Source: Ophthalmolycus amberensis (lineage: Eukaryota; Chordata; Actinopteri; Perciformes; Zoarcidae). From it: a stretch of 64,000 nt of DNA. Below the pieces are notes generated by a model that was not told the origin of the DNA, did no database searches, and was given only the letters and a program-made list of their open reading frames with translations. Below are positions 36,801 to 49,600 of the stretch, one piece after another. Where the stretch lies: positions 337,679 to 401,678 of the forward strand of contig JAFEUB010000964.1 in NCBI GenBank assembly GCA_024529925.1, given 5' to 3'. Both the position numbers and the translations under genes were made by a program. Each line of letters opens with the position of its first letter. The first letter of the stretch is position 1.

Positions 36801-39800
36801 GTCATCTGGCAAATTGGCAGATGAACTTGCAAGCTTTTCAACCTCACTTCAGGCTTCCGGTGTGTCCGATGTCGGCTGCTGTGGTAATGTACTCTCACCA
36901 AACTCCTGTCGTGTAAACCAGGAGCATATCTGACCTGTAACTTTGGATTCAGAATAGACTTTGACTGCTACCACTTTTCATAATTTGGCTCACGATGTTT
37001 GGTGCCACTATTATAATTGAAGGATTACCAAATCCCTCCTTGAATATCAAATTGTTAGCATTGATTATTTACTGAGAATAAAGTACAGTAAAACCTAGAG
37101 AGCTTTGCTTAGAGGAGTGATATTTTGAAATATCGTATTTATAATCATACAGTTGTAAAATAATGAACTAACTGTGTAAAATGTTGGGATTTACTCTAAC
37201 CTCCTACATTAGGACAGTGTTTTCATGCTGTCAGTCACTCACTCTCTGTGCTTTCTCTCCTCACAAGTTTCTATGGATCATTGTTATATCTGGACACTGG
37301 TCTTGCCTCTAACGTAGTTGTGACGCATGCAAGAGTAACTTCCCTGGTTGCCCTGATCGTGACAGTGAGCGTGTACTGTCGGGGAGAGGCAGTCACGTAT
37401 CTCCTGAGTGAGAGTCCTGAACGGTGACATGTCGCTGTGTTGGGCTGCTGTTTCAGTAGTATCAAACAAGGGGATGGCCAGTCTTCAAATCATGTGCCAA
37501 CATGCGTTTGGGTACTTCCGGTGTCCGATGTACGATGATGGGGTAATATGCTCTCACCAAACTCCTGTCGTGTGAACCAGCAGCATATCTGACCTGTAGC
37601 ATTGGATTCAGAATAGATTTTGTCCGTTTGCACTTTTCGTAATTTGGCTTAGTATGTTTGGTGCCACTATAATAATTTAAGGATTACCAAATCCCTCCTT
37701 GAATATCAAATTGTTAGCATTGATTATTTACTGAGGGTCAAGTACAGTAAAACTTAGAGCTTTGCTCAGAGGAGTGATATTTTGAAATAATTAATTTACA
37801 ACTGTATGATTATAAATACTATAACTACCGGTATGTAAAGTTTGAGGATTTACTCTAACTTCCTACATTAGGAGAGTCTTGTTATGCTCTCATTCACTCA
37901 CTCATCTCTCTGGCTCCTACTCTATCAGCTGACAGTGGGTGATTTCACCACGGCCTCCCTCAGCCAATCATATATTTCCTGTCAAACTTTAAAGACCTGT
38001 TCTCTTCTGTGCAGTCAGCTGTCATTTCAGTAGAAACCGATGTGACCCTCCTCCCCATTCATCATCACATCCGGTGTTCAAGGTTTCTTCCACTGAGGGC
38101 AGTCCCACTCAAACATGCCGTCATCTCGATCTTCAGCCTGTCCCTACTGTCTTCAACAACTCCACAGAAGACACCTGGAAAGCTCTGAGGCAGGCCGCGG
38201 AAAAACCACTGGTCATAGCATCTGCACAGTCAGCATGCTGCGTCCGACGACAAAGCATGGCGCTGATGATAAGACAGGGGTACTCAAGGCCCGCGGGCTT
38301 TGAGTTTGACACCCCTGTCTTAAGAACTGCATTCTGGGAAGACTACGGAGTTACCCAGGTAGTAGCCCTGGCTTCTCGGAGCCAATGCTGACGGTGGGCG
38401 TTTGGACTGTGGGGAAGACTCTTAAGCCCTGCATGGTGATAGGGTGTCGCTGTGTGGGGCAAGCCAGCGCGGCCCGGAGGACTTGTTCCTCTGGAGCTTG
38501 AGTGGCTGCCGTCAGCAGAGTGTAAAGATGGTCGGCCAGTCTTCAATGCTACCAGGGGGCAGGAAGCCTGCGTGCCAGTCTGCCTCAGAGCTCACTTCAG
38601 GCTTCCGGTGTGTCCGATGTCGGCTGCTGTGGTAATATACTCTCACCAAACTCCTGTCGTGTAAACCAGCAGCATATCTGACCTGTAACTTTGGATTCAG
38701 AATAGACTTTGACTGCTACCACTTTTCATAATTTGGCTCACGATGTTTGGTGCCACTATAATAATTTAAGGATTACCAAATCCCTCCTTGAATATCAAAT
38801 TGTTAGCATTGATTATTTACTGAGCGTAAAGTACAGTAAAACCTAGAGAGCTTTGCATAGAGGAGGGATATTTTGAAATATAGTATTTATAATCATACAG
38901 TTGTAAAATAATTAACTAACTGTGTAAAATGTTGCTCACAAGTTTCTATGGATCATTGTTATATCTGGACACTGGTCTTGCCTCTAACGTAGTTGTGACA
39001 CATGCAAGAGTAACTTCCCTGGTTGCCCTGATCGTGACAGTGAGCGTGTACTGTCGGGGAGAGGCAGTCACGTATCTCCTGAGTGAGAGTCCTGAACGGT
39101 GACATGTCGCTGTGTTGGGCTGCTGTTTCAGTAGTATCAAACAAGGGGATGGCCAGTCTTCAAATCATGTGCCAACATGCGTTTGGGTACTTCCGGTGTC
39201 CGATGTACGATGATGGGGTAATATGCTCTCACCAAACTCCTGTCGTGTGAACCAGCAGCATATCTGACCTGTAGCATTGGATTCAGAATAGATTTTGTCC
39301 GTTAGCACTTTTCGTAATTTGGCTTAGTATGTTTGGTGCCACTATAATAATTTAAGGATTACCAAATCCCTCCTTGAATATCAAATTGTTAGCATTGATT
39401 ATTTACTGAGGGTCAAGTACAGTAAAACGTATAGCGCTTTGCTCAGAGGAGTGATATTTTGAAATAATTCATTTACAACTGTATGACTATAAATACTATA
39501 ACTACCGGTATGTAAAGTTTGAGGATTTACTCTAACTTCCTACATTAGGAGAGTCTTGTTATGCTCTCATTCACTCACACATCTCTCTGGCTCCTACTCT
39601 GTCAGCTGACAGTGGGCGATTTCGCCACGGCCTCCCTCAGCCAATCATATATTTCCTGTCAAACTTTAAAGACCTGTTCTCTTCTGTGCAGTCAGCTGTC
39701 ATTTCAGTAGAAACCGATGTGACCCTCCTCCCCATTCATCATCACATCGGTGTTCAAGGTTTCCTCCACTGAGGGCAGTCCCACTCCACATGCCATCATC

Positions 39801-41740
39801 TCGATCTTCAGCCTGCCCCTACTGTCTTCAACACCCCCACCAGTGTCGACTCTCCAAAATTTTAACTTTACTTTGCACAATTTAATAAATGTATTTGTTC
39901 ACTGTAAATTAAGTTTCTCCTGATTTAACAACCTGTGTCTCCCTGTATAAGTCTTATCAATTATCTCCCGGTGGCTTCAGTTCTATTTATTATGTTTTTT
40001 GTGATGCATGTTATTTTATTTCAAACTAATTTGCAATCATAAGAAGTGTGGTCTTTGTTGGTGAAATGTTTCTCACATACAAAGAACAATTACTTATCGT
40101 AAAAAATATCCCCATAGTCGAAATTATGAGATAGAAGTCGAAGTTATGAGATAGAAAGGCATAATGATGAGCTACTTAAACACACAGTCACAGAAGCAGC
40201 TCTTTGGCTGGTTACTGTACACTTGGAAATATTATTGTGAGTATATTGATGACTACTTTAAACGTGGCTTTACAACACATGAAACACTTCACGTGGGATT
40301 GTGCAAACGCACCCTTGAAAGGATTTTAAGCTTTGAACAAAGTTATAATTACTTGTGTTTGATATTTTCTTTAATAGTTTGATCTTTGATAGAGTAATGT
40401 GGGTTTATTAACCCTAAATTAAAAGGATTTAAGTTATAATAACAGAAATGTGCTTAAATATAGTTTTACATTTATATAACTGCATGTACAATATTTTAAC
40501 ATTTGAATAAACAATCAAATGCAGAGACAGTTATTTACCAATATGTTAGGAGTAGTTACATTTACACCGTCTTACATTTACAACCGGCCCTTTGAGGGCG
40601 ACCGTGATGCTGATGTGGCCCGGAGTGAAGATGAGTTTGACACCCCTGCTTTACATGGATAATAGTTGTTTGCTGCTATATTAATGTTCAGAGTCTTAAA
40701 TACAGCTCCTTTAAGTAGAAGCACTGGCAATACGTAGCATACATAGCAGTAGTACTAGTATAAATACATAGTTTCTCAGCAGAATAATGATACATTAATA
40801 TACATGTTTTGAGACTATTACTGTAGTGATACTAATACTTTTTCTGCTATGCACACACTCTTGAATGTGTTCTGCCTCTTTTCTTGCATTCTTATAGATA
40901 GGCTGTTTTAACTGTTCCCAATTTATCCAACAGGAAACACTCACTTAGGCTGTTCTATGATCTTATGTCAACTCACTTTGCTGAGCTCCACCGAGTGTCT
41001 GATCTCCTCCACTTTCTGCAGTCTGTCCTGGATCATCTGCTGCACATCAGCCTCGATCCTTTTCATCTGAGCCTGAACATTAGAACAGTAATTGAAACCA
41101 AAAATAAATCAAAGTCCAATGTATTTGATGGGATGATTGCACAATGATGATGTTGAGTTTAGGACCTCACCTTCTTCTCCTTACTCTCTCGCTCCACTGG
41201 GACGGTGTCATGACAGCGGTGGTCGCTCTCTGTGCACAGCACGCACACACACCTCTGGTCGCTCCTGCAGAACAACTCCAGAAGCCGTTGGTGCCTTTTA
41301 CACATCCGGTTCTCCAGCATTGCCACGGGTTCAATCAGCTTGTGTATCTTCAAGGTGGCAACTCTCAGATGGGGCTCCAGGTGACTCTCACAATATGAGG
41401 TCAGACATACAAGGCAGGACTTCAGGGCCTCTGTTTGCTTCCCCACGCACACATCACAATATATGAATTTTCCTGCCATTGACATCACGCCGTTCTGCCT
41501 TCTTGCTCGGATCTGCTCTGACATTTCCTTGGCGAAGGAGTTTTCACAAAGCTCTGGGCGGCCCTCAAAGGCTGTCTGACACTTGGGACAGCTGACGGCA
41601 TGGCTGTTGTCCCAGTGTGATGTGATACAGGTGAAGCAGAAGCTGTGACCGCAGGGGATGGAGACCGGCTCAAAGAAAACCTCCAGACAGATGCAACACT
41701 TAAACTGCACCTCTGACAGGAGAACGCTGGGGGAGGCCAT
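32758..41740 (-). CDS. TRIM-family E3 ubiquitin ligase with B30.2 domain (TRIM25/finTRIM-like)
   Basis: Seven coding exons, about 550 aa: 41171-41740, 40977-41072, 34388-34621, 34061-34208, 33915-33941, 33301-33446 and 32758-33189 (stop TGA). All phases join. Residues about 15-57 form a RING (CCICLEVFFEPVSIPCGHSF, then CPKC). A B-box-like CDVC...CLVC segment and a B-box 2 (CKRHQRLLELFC, then CVLC, HRCHD) follow. Exons 2-4 are coiled coil, with many Glu/Arg heptads. The last two exons form PRY-SPRY, with LDPKTANPWLVLSQDG, WEVDV near the exon 7 start, and GVFLDYEDGTVSFYD. Such proteins ubiquitinate targets chosen by B30.2, and many fish members act in antiviral defence. A one-to-one mammalian orthologue is not claimed. 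Intron 2 (6.3 kb) is full of repeats. The 3' five exons are duplicated at 60325-62178. Confidence 0.88.
33819..33850. repeat. (GA)n microsatellite, copy 1
   Basis: Perfect GA run in the TRIM intron between exons 5 and 6. The duplicate (about 61386-61408) is about ten bases shorter, the largest single difference I noticed between the two copies. Confidence 0.9.
35716..36270 (+). mobile_element. hAT-type element remnant with transposase C-terminus (ZBED5/SCAND3-like), copy 1
   Basis: Starts CAGTGGTCCCCAACC, a typical hAT end, and runs to a GGCCGGTCCGTGAAAATATT segment common in fish hAT elements. In between, the plus strand encodes EAEYPEIATKALKTLLPF and TAIKTKWRSR. These resemble the hAT C-terminal dimerisation region of ZBED5/SCAND3-type transposases. 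The frame is broken by a two-base loss near 35990 and by an extra G near 36037. Non-functional remnant in TRIM intron 2. Confidence 0.65.
36850..39840. repeat. Tandem 1.7-kb repeat array in TRIM intron 2
   Basis: Two long units, each made of two related half-units. Half-units begin near 36850, 37510, 38595 and 39190, each marked by the phrase CTCACCAAACTCCTGTCGTG. The spacing of matching halves is about 1.7 kb (for example 37271 and 38946 differ by 1675). A piece near 36672-36720 resembles 38163-38215, so the array may start earlier. Element family unknown; no coding capacity recognised. Confidence 0.8.
38270..38322. repeat. Small near-palindrome with 12-bp perfect inverted repeats
   Basis: TAAGACAGGGGT (38270-38281) and its exact reverse complement (38311-38322) flank 29 bases. 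The right half contains GAGTTTGACACCCCTG, the end sequence of a common fish hAT MITE, so this looks like an internally deleted element. Confidence 0.55.
39850..40570. other. TRIM intron 2, no feature recognised
   Basis: AT-rich sequence between the tandem repeat and the hAT fragment. The open frame at 40164-40382 (72 codons) has no recognised similarity. Confidence 0.5.
40577..40650. mobile_element. hAT MITE end fragment
   Basis: Contains GGCCCTTTGAGGGCGACC, then GCTGATGTGGCCC and GAGTTTGACACCCCTG, the familiar terminal part of a non-autonomous hAT element in fish. The other end was not identified nearby. Confidence 0.55.
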
Positions 41741-42327
41741 GTCCTCAGAAAGAAGATCTGCTCACTGATTATGAATAAGTAATTAATTATTTACATTCTG
41801 AGTCACAGAGGAAAAGTGCTTTGGCGAGATTTACAATCCTCTTTTAAAGAATAAAGACATCTACAAACATACCGTGTAGGCCACTACATCTTTCAGAACT
41901 TTTGTCCTCATGGTCTTTAATGCAGGTACTGTAATTACGTTTATAACCAGAAACATCTTAACTTCTTTATCATTAACTTGAAACAATTCAAAGCACACTG
42001 GCCAAAGTCCAGCTGCACGGTCACATGACTCAGCCTCTCTCGAACTCTGTAAATTTAGCTTGAAACACGGATTGAACAGACCCGTTACAATCCAAAGACT
42101 AACATGCATCGCCCTGCAAATGTTTCCAAGTACCACACTCCCATAATTCACTGCACAGCCCACCAGGGATGAAGACGAATGCCTTCAAATATTAGTCCCG
42201 ATTATATTCCATTCATTCTGCCTGACAAAACAAAAACTGAGACATTCTCAAAATGATTGTATTTGTTTCATCAAAAGATTTACAAAATATTAACAAAAAC
42301 CTATCCGCTATATTATTTTGGTCTTAC

Positions 42328-42480
42328 CTTGTTGCTGAATGTGAAACGTGACCTCTGAGGTAGCAAAGGCAAACACTGGCACTGCGGCTGTGAAGCCAAA
42401 GTCCTCCCGGGTTTCGCTGTTACCACTCCCTCTGAGTCTAAGCTATCAACCACCATGTTGTTCCAGGGTGGGAGGAGTAA
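42328..42480 (-). promoter_or_regulatory. Possible TRIM 5' untranslated exon and promoter
   Basis: A good minus-strand donor (CAACAAG|GTAAGA) at 42328 lies 590 bases upstream of the TRIM start codon, and an acceptor-like CTTTCTGAG immediately precedes the start codon. The sequence upstream of the donor is more GC-rich than its surroundings. The upstream limit is a guess. Confidence 0.35.
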
Positions 42481-42689
42481 TGCCTAGATCAGGTGCCTTC
42501 CTGGGTTTGTATGGAATTCCTTTGTATTGTATTGTATAATACATTTTTATTTGTATTGTTTTGTATTTGGACTGAACAACAACAAGGAAGTACTTGAATA
42601 AAGCTCAGTCACATTCATCACCGTTCCAAGCCTTTTTGTTTCAAATGGACAGAAACATAATACATACATTTACACACATTTTCACAACA

Positions 42690-43110
42690 CTGTAACAATA
42701 AGAATACAGAGAAGTACAGAGGACTGATAGAGAGCTTCATCACATTGTGCAACAACAATCTCCTGAAGCTCAGTATCAGCAAAACCAATGAGCTTGTGGT
42801 GGAAAGCTCGATGAAGGTTAAGTGGGTGACTCATACACACAATTACCTTGGGGGCCAAATCAATGAAAACCTGGACTGGACTCACAACACTGAAGTCCCC
42901 TTCAGAAGGGACAGAGCAGAGAACGAGGGACTAAATCAAAGCCATCTTGGATAATCCTTCCCACCCTCTGTACAACAAGCTGTGGCAGATTGGCAGCTTG
43001 TTGCAGAGAGAAGAATGAAGGGCAAGATTAAAGCCTGGGAGTTGTTCCCAACATGAGTCGAGGGTCTAAGGATAGAAGATGTTGTTTGCTGTACAGATTG
43101 TAAAGCCCCT
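42690..43110 (+). mobile_element. Fossil LINE reverse-transcriptase tail
   Basis: The plus strand gives the broken phrases CNNNLLKLSISKTNELVV and NYLGGQINENLDWTHNTE. These match the conserved region after the catalytic core of fish LINE reverse transcriptases (normally ...YLGV.I...LDW..NT). Later frames carry further typical 3' residues. Heavily decayed and different from the LINE at 45939. Confidence 0.6.
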
Positions 43111-43595
43111 TGACTCTACATTTGTGCCAAACAAATTCCCTCCAGGTGTTCCTGAGATATTATGTTCACGAGAATGGGACCAGCCAGTGCGGAGCTGAAA
43201 AAGTGAGCGGCGGTAAAACAGCTCCAAAAAACAACATAATCCTTATATCTAGAGAGAGAAAGCTATTCGGCTTTCTCTGAACAAAAGTTTAATTTCCAGT
43301 CCATTGCAAAGTCGCAGTTTGATGGCAGTATAAAATAGTAATAGTATGTTGAACAGTTTTGTGTGACAACAGCGAAAACAGTATAACATGATGAATTAGT
43401 ATGTAGTACATAGGGTGTAGAACTGTTATGCAGTAAGTACTCGGGATGAGCCATGTCTTAAATTTAAGAATATTCTCCAAATAGGTCAAACTACATTTCA
43501 CTGGAATCTGATAAAGTCTTTTGAAGTCGAAATAATCAAAAAGATTTAAATTTTTTTGTTCACCTCCTCTAAATCGAGTCTTTTGTCCGCTGGTC

Positions 43596-43658
43596 TCATG
43601 GCTCCACAGATAGAATCTTCACTGATAACTGTGGCGACAATCCGTATCGTTTGAAGAA
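43596..43658 (-). CDS. FN3 gene, last coding exon
   Basis: Twenty codons plus TGA after a TTTAAATCTAG acceptor: FFKRYGLSPQLSVKILSVEP. It joins in phase 0 to the exon at 43796-43875. The residue pattern is like the end of a SEA-like domain in fish FN3/mucin-type proteins. Confidence 0.55.
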   Translation of the reverse strand, partial: FFKRYGLSPQLSVKILSVEP

Positions 43659-46600
43659 CTAGATTTAAAGACAAAAATCACAACAGACAACAATGTTAAT
43701 ATAGAGCTAAATAATTGATGTAATAATAATTTATTTATATATAATATTTGACTGAAGTGTATACAAACTAGTCATGAAACAGCAGTTAGTCTCACCTCCA
43801 TCAACAAATCCTGCATGTCCAAGTCTGACAGCTGAACAGATGACTCTATTCTCATGTTCAATCCAACAACATAATCTGTTGACACAAAAACATGACATAA
43901 AACACATGATGATAAAATGGATAGTTTTCCATTAATATACCGTAACTAAGTTTAAAATCATTTTTAATATAATAACAATAATTTATTATGGTTAAAGAAA
44001 TTATGCAAAAAAATGTATGACACACATCAAATGTTTGTAGCTTTACCAAAGACATCTGGCATATTATCTGTATACAATAAAACTTAAAACATTCCAATCA
44101 TTTTTAGATTTCATGCATTTACAAAATTGTAAAGCAAGGATTTCATTTCTGTTTTATTGTAAACCTAGGGAAGAGCAGCTTAGTTTCTCTTTTTGGCAAC
44201 AGTTGAAGTAGATCTAAAAAGTCTTAGTCATAACAAATGAAAAAATATAAGATGAAAATAATATATCTGAGATATCAATGAAAAAAAATGCATTTACTTA
44301 CAAGGCCCTTTTGTTGTAGGACGTATAGGCAGAGAAGTTTTGGCAAGATGGTGTTTGATTACATGGAGAGAGGAATACGTAAAGATGAATTCATATTGTG
44401 TTAATTACCTTTGAAAATCTGATGTATAAATTCCTCTACATTAAAATATAATAATTTATTATCTGAACGTTAGTTTCATGACATATATACTCAAAATAAA
44501 ATGAAACACAATTACAATTTCAAACTTCAAACAAGGAAAGAAATCAACTTTCAACAACATTATGTTCCGTTTCGACTTTTGCTGCTGAAACTAATTTTGC
44601 AGATGCAACTTGAACTCAATAGGTGGTGACCAATACTACACTGTAACTAACCACATTAATCACAAGTTAGCCATGAAACAATTACTGTGTTACACATGCC
44701 ATTCAAATGTATATTTTATCATCAGGTATACTGGCAGTGGCATGTGTTTCAGAGAACAACAGTGTTACGCCTGGATAAAAACTCAGTGAATAAGTTGTAT
44801 ATCTTACCAGTGACTGCAGTAATGTTGACTCCACTGCTTCTGACGCTCTCAAACACAGAGAAGAGACTGAATGTGTATTTAGTTCCAGCAGTGAGAGATG
44901 AGACTGTGTGAGTTACTGGTCCGTCTCCATCTGGTGCAGTGATGTTTATCTCTGAACCATTAAACTGGAGAATAAAGCTGACATTGGTGTTCACTTTATT
45001 CCACTGCAGAGTGATGCTGGTCTCATCTTGTCCTGTTGATCTGAAGCTTCCTGTGTTTGGAGGAGCTGAGTAACAAAAAGAGATGAGAATGAATTTCTCA
45101 AAAAAATACGTTAACAAAAACATATTCATGCACCATCTGACCGTTTAAGTTGAAACATTTTGTATCCCATTTTTAACAAAACCTAATGGTGGCCATGATC
45201 GACAAAATTGCATGAGCAAGAATGTTGTTGAGTCACTTGTCACATTTTAAACCAACTGTATCCACATCAGGGAGTGTATTTGATGAGACAGATGTACCAT
45301 AAACGAGGAAGTCCAAAAAATTCAAAGCACTCTAAGTTGGATTACTTTGGGAAAAAGACGGAGTTTAATGTTTTGGCTAATACAGTACATGATTTGAAAT
45401 TCATAAACTGTATAAGTAGAGAAGCAGAACATTTAGTGCCACAATGGCAGACATAGCAAATACATTTTAGTTTTACACTGTCACACTGAAAATAACGTGA
45501 TGGTTTACTGAGCTACAACAGAGCATCTTTTTTAAGTTGTATATCTTACCAGTGACTGCAGCAATGTTGACTCCACTGCTTCTGACGCTCTCAAACACAG
45601 AGAAGAGAGTGAATGTGTATTTAGTTCCAGCAGTGAGAGATGAGACTGTGTGAGTTACTGGTCCGTCTCCATCTGGTGCAGTGATGTTTATCTCTGAACC
45701 ATTAAACTGGAGAATAAAGCTGACATTGGTGTTCACTTTATTCCACTGCAGAGTGATGCTGGTCTCATCTTGTCCTGGTGATCTGAAGCTTCCTGCGTTC
45801 AGAGGAGCTGAGAAAGAAAAAGAGCATTGAAGGATTTTATGAACTCACACAATCTGGGTGTTAAAATAATTAATTCTGCATCACATGAAATTGAATGCCA
45901 ACAAATAAAGAACAAAAAAGTGCAACAGGTGGAGAGACCTCCGCGAATCTCCACCTTAACGTGGTGGAGGAGTTTGAGTGGCTCAGTGATCCTGGGAGCT
46001 ATGTTGTCCGGGGCATTAGCCCTTGATAGGGTCTCCCAAGGCAAACAGGTTTCAGGGGAGAGCCCAGAGTAAGAGCGGTTCAAAACGACCCCTATGATGA
46101 GCAGCCCACGGACTTCAGCCACCTCGCCCGGACCAGGGAAACCGGGGCACCCTCCCGGAGCCACACCCAGGAGGGGAGCTCGTAGGCGAGCGTCTGGTGG
46201 CCGGGCCTTCGCCCATGGGTTCCAGTCGGGCTGAGCCCGAAGAAACAGCATGGTGCAGCCACCCTGTGGACCCACCACCCGCAGGGACAACCATCGTGGT
46301 CGGGTGCAATGCAGACCGGGCGGCAGGTCGGGCGGGAGTCCTGGGCATGCCGATCACAGGCGGCATAGACTAGCTCTAGGGACGTGGAACGTCACCTCGC
46401 TAGCGGGGAAAGAGCCAGAGCTGGTGCAGGATGTGGAGCGATACTAGCTAGATATAGTTGGACTCACCTCCACACACAGCACTGGCTCTGGAACCAAGCT
46501 CCTGGAGAGGGGTTGGACTTTGTCCTTTTCCGGAGTTGCCCAGGGTGAGAGGCGCCGGGTGGGAGTGGCGATACTCACGAGCCCCCGGCTGAGCGGCACT

Positions 46601-49600
46601 GTGTTGGAGTTCTCCCCGGAGAACGAGAGGGTCCCCTCCATGCGCCTACGGGTTGCGGGGAGCAAGGCTCTGACTGTGGTTTGTGCTTATGCACCAAACA
46701 GCAGTTCGGAGTATCCGGCCTTCTTGGAGTCGGTGGGAGGGGTCCTGGAAAGGGCGCCGCCTACCGACTCCATAGTTCTCCTGGGGGACTTCAACGCTCA
46801 CGTGGGCAATAACGGAGAAACCTGGCGGGGGGTGATTGGAGGAACGGCTTGCCCGATCTGAACCCGAATGGTGTTTCGTTATTTGACTTCTGTGCTTGCC
46901 ACGGTTTGGCCATAACGAACACCATGTTCGCACATAAGGTGGCTCATAAGTGTACCTGGTACAAGAACACCTTAGGCCGGAGATCAATGATCGACTTTGT
47001 AATCGTATCATTTGATTTCCGGCCGTATGTCTTGGACACTCGGGTGAAGAGAGGAGCAGAGCTGTCAACTGATCACCACCTGGTGGTGAGTTGGATCAGA
47101 TGGCAGGGGAACCGGTTGGAAAGACCCGGCAAGCCCAAACATGTAGTGAGGGTGAACTGGGAACGTCTGGCGGAGGATCCTGTCTGGGAGGTCTTTAACT
47201 CCCACCTCCGGAAGAACTTCTCACACATCCCGAGGGAGGTTGGGGACATGGAATCCGAATGGACCATGTTCAAAGCCTCTATTGTGGACGCGGCCGATAG
47301 GAGCTGTGGCCGGAAGGTCATCGGTGCCTTTCGTGGTGGCAACCCGAGAACCCAGTGGTGGACACCGGAGGTGAGGGAAGCCGTCAAGCTGAAGAAGGAG
47401 ACCTTCAAGGCCTGGTTGGCCCAGGGGTCTCCTGAAGCAGCTGACAGGTACCGGCAGGCCAGAAGGGCTGCAGCTGCGGTGGTCGTGAATGCTAAAACTC
47501 GGGCATGGGAGGAGTTCGGGGAGGCCATGGAGAAGGACTTTCAGTTGGCCTCAAGGAGGTTCTGGCAAACCATCCGACGGCTCAGGAAGGGAAAGCAGGG
47601 CTTACCCCAGGCTGTTCTCAGCAGGGGGGGGGAACTGCTGACCCGGACGGGAGACATCGTCGGGCGGTGGAAAGAGCACTTTGAGGAACTCCTAAACCCG
47701 ACCAACATGTCCTCTGCAGAGGAGGCAGCGCCTGAGGACCTAGGGGGAGGCTCACCCATATCCCTGGCAGAGGTCGCTGAGGTAGTTAAAAAGCTCCTTG
47801 GCGGCAAGGCGCCGGGGGTGGATGAGATCCGCCCTGAGATGCTGAAAGCGCTGGACATAGTTGGGCTGTCCTGGCTGACACGCCTCTTCAATGTCGCATG
47901 GGGGTCGGGATCAGTGCCCATGGACTGGCAGACCGGGGTGGTGGTTCCCATCTTCAAAAAGGGGGACCGGAGAGTGTGCTCGAAATACCGGGGTATCGTA
48001 CGACTCAGCCTCCCGGGGAAGGCTTATGCCAGGCTGCTGGAAAGGAGGCTCCGACCGCTTGTCGAACCTCAGATTCAAGAGGAGCAATGCGGATTCCGTC
48101 CCGGCCGTGGAACAGTGGACCAGCTCTTTACCCTCACAAGACTACTGGAGGGGTTCTGGGAGTTTGCTCAACCAGTCTACATGTGCTTTGTGGACTTGGA
48201 GAAGGCTTTCGACCGGGTCCCTCTGGGGTTCTTGTGGGGGGTGCTGCGGGAGCATGGGGTGCCGGACCCGTTACAACGGGCGATCCGGTCTCTGTACGAC
48301 TGCAGTAGGAGCTGTGTCCGCATTCTCGGCAATAAGTCAGACACGTTCCCGGTGGGTGTTGGCCTCCGCCAGGGCTGCCCTTTGTCACCGCTCCTGTTCG
48401 TGACTTTCATGGACAGGATATCTAGGCGCAGCCTGGGGGCGGAGAACGTCAGGTTCGGGGGTCTCGGGATCACCTCTCTGCTGTTTGCAGATGATGTGGT
48501 CGTGTTAGCCTCCTCGGATCATGACCTCCAGCATTCACTGGGGCGGTTTGCAGCAGAGTGTGAAGCGGCGGGGATGAGAGTTAGCACCTCCAAATCTGAG
48601 GCCATGGTTCTCTGCCGGAAACCGGTGGATTGCTCCCTCCAGGCGGGGACGGAGTGCCTACCTCAAGCGAAGGAGTTCAAGTATCTCGGGGTGTTGTTCA
48701 CGAGTGAGGGTAAGATGGAGCGGGAGATCGACAGGCGGATCGGTGCGGCTGCAGCAGTAAAGCAGGCGCTGCACCGGACCGTCTTGGTGAAGAGGGAGCT
48801 GAGCCGGAAGGCAAAGCTCTCAATTTACCAGTCGGTCTACGTTCCTACCCTCACCTTTGGTCACGAACTCTGGGTCGTGACCGAAAGGACAAGGTCACGG
48901 CTACAAGCGGCCAAAATGAGTTTCCTCCGTAGAGTGGCCGGGCTCAGCCTTATGCTGCGTTCACACCGGTCGCGTTGATTTTTTGACGCGCTGCAAAATC
49001 GCGTCCAACGCACTGCAAAAAAGCGTCCAACGCGCCGCCGGTCGTGTTCAGACCAAACGCCGCAAAATCTCGTAGCGCCGGAGAGGGGGCGTGGTTTATC
49101 GACTGGAAGCCGTTCACCTGGCCGCCATTACTTTCCGCTATCAACCGTGAAAGGAATAAGGACAATTGCTGCTTTGTACGTGTTGTGGAAGTCCCTCAAA
49201 CGTCGGAATGCCAAACGCAGTCATGTCTGGTTCATAATATTGTTCAGAGGAGCTCCGTGGATTGTATCGAGCTGTATTCACTGTGTCTAGCAAGCCACCG
49301 GTCGCTGTTTACAGCTGTAGGAACACAACATAAACTGATTTGGCTGTGATTCAACGGAAAATAAACCGACAAAAAGGGACTCCGAAATAACTACATAATG
49401 ATGCCGATTTGTACTTGTCTTCTCCGACAAAAAGGGACTCCGAAATAACTACATAATGATGCCGATTTGTACTTGTCTTCTCCGACAAAAAGGGACTCCG
49501 AAATAACTACATAATGATGCCGATTTGTAGGCTACTTGTCTTCTCAATGGAGCTCTGATGGATCGGTGCTAGGCTATGCTAACATCGTAGCAGCTCCACC

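Noticed and set aside
41137..41466. Plus-strand open frames across the TRIM RING/B-box exon
   Set aside because: Antisense shadow of the conserved minus-strand exon; no independent similarity.
45799..46290. 163-codon minus-strand open frame (also at 55494-55985)
   Set aside because: Antisense of the GC-rich LINE 5' region; no start context or known domain.
47073..47528. Minus-strand frames inside the LINE (also 46646-47068 and 47541-47957)
   Set aside because: Shadows of the reverse-transcriptase frame in GC-rich sequence.
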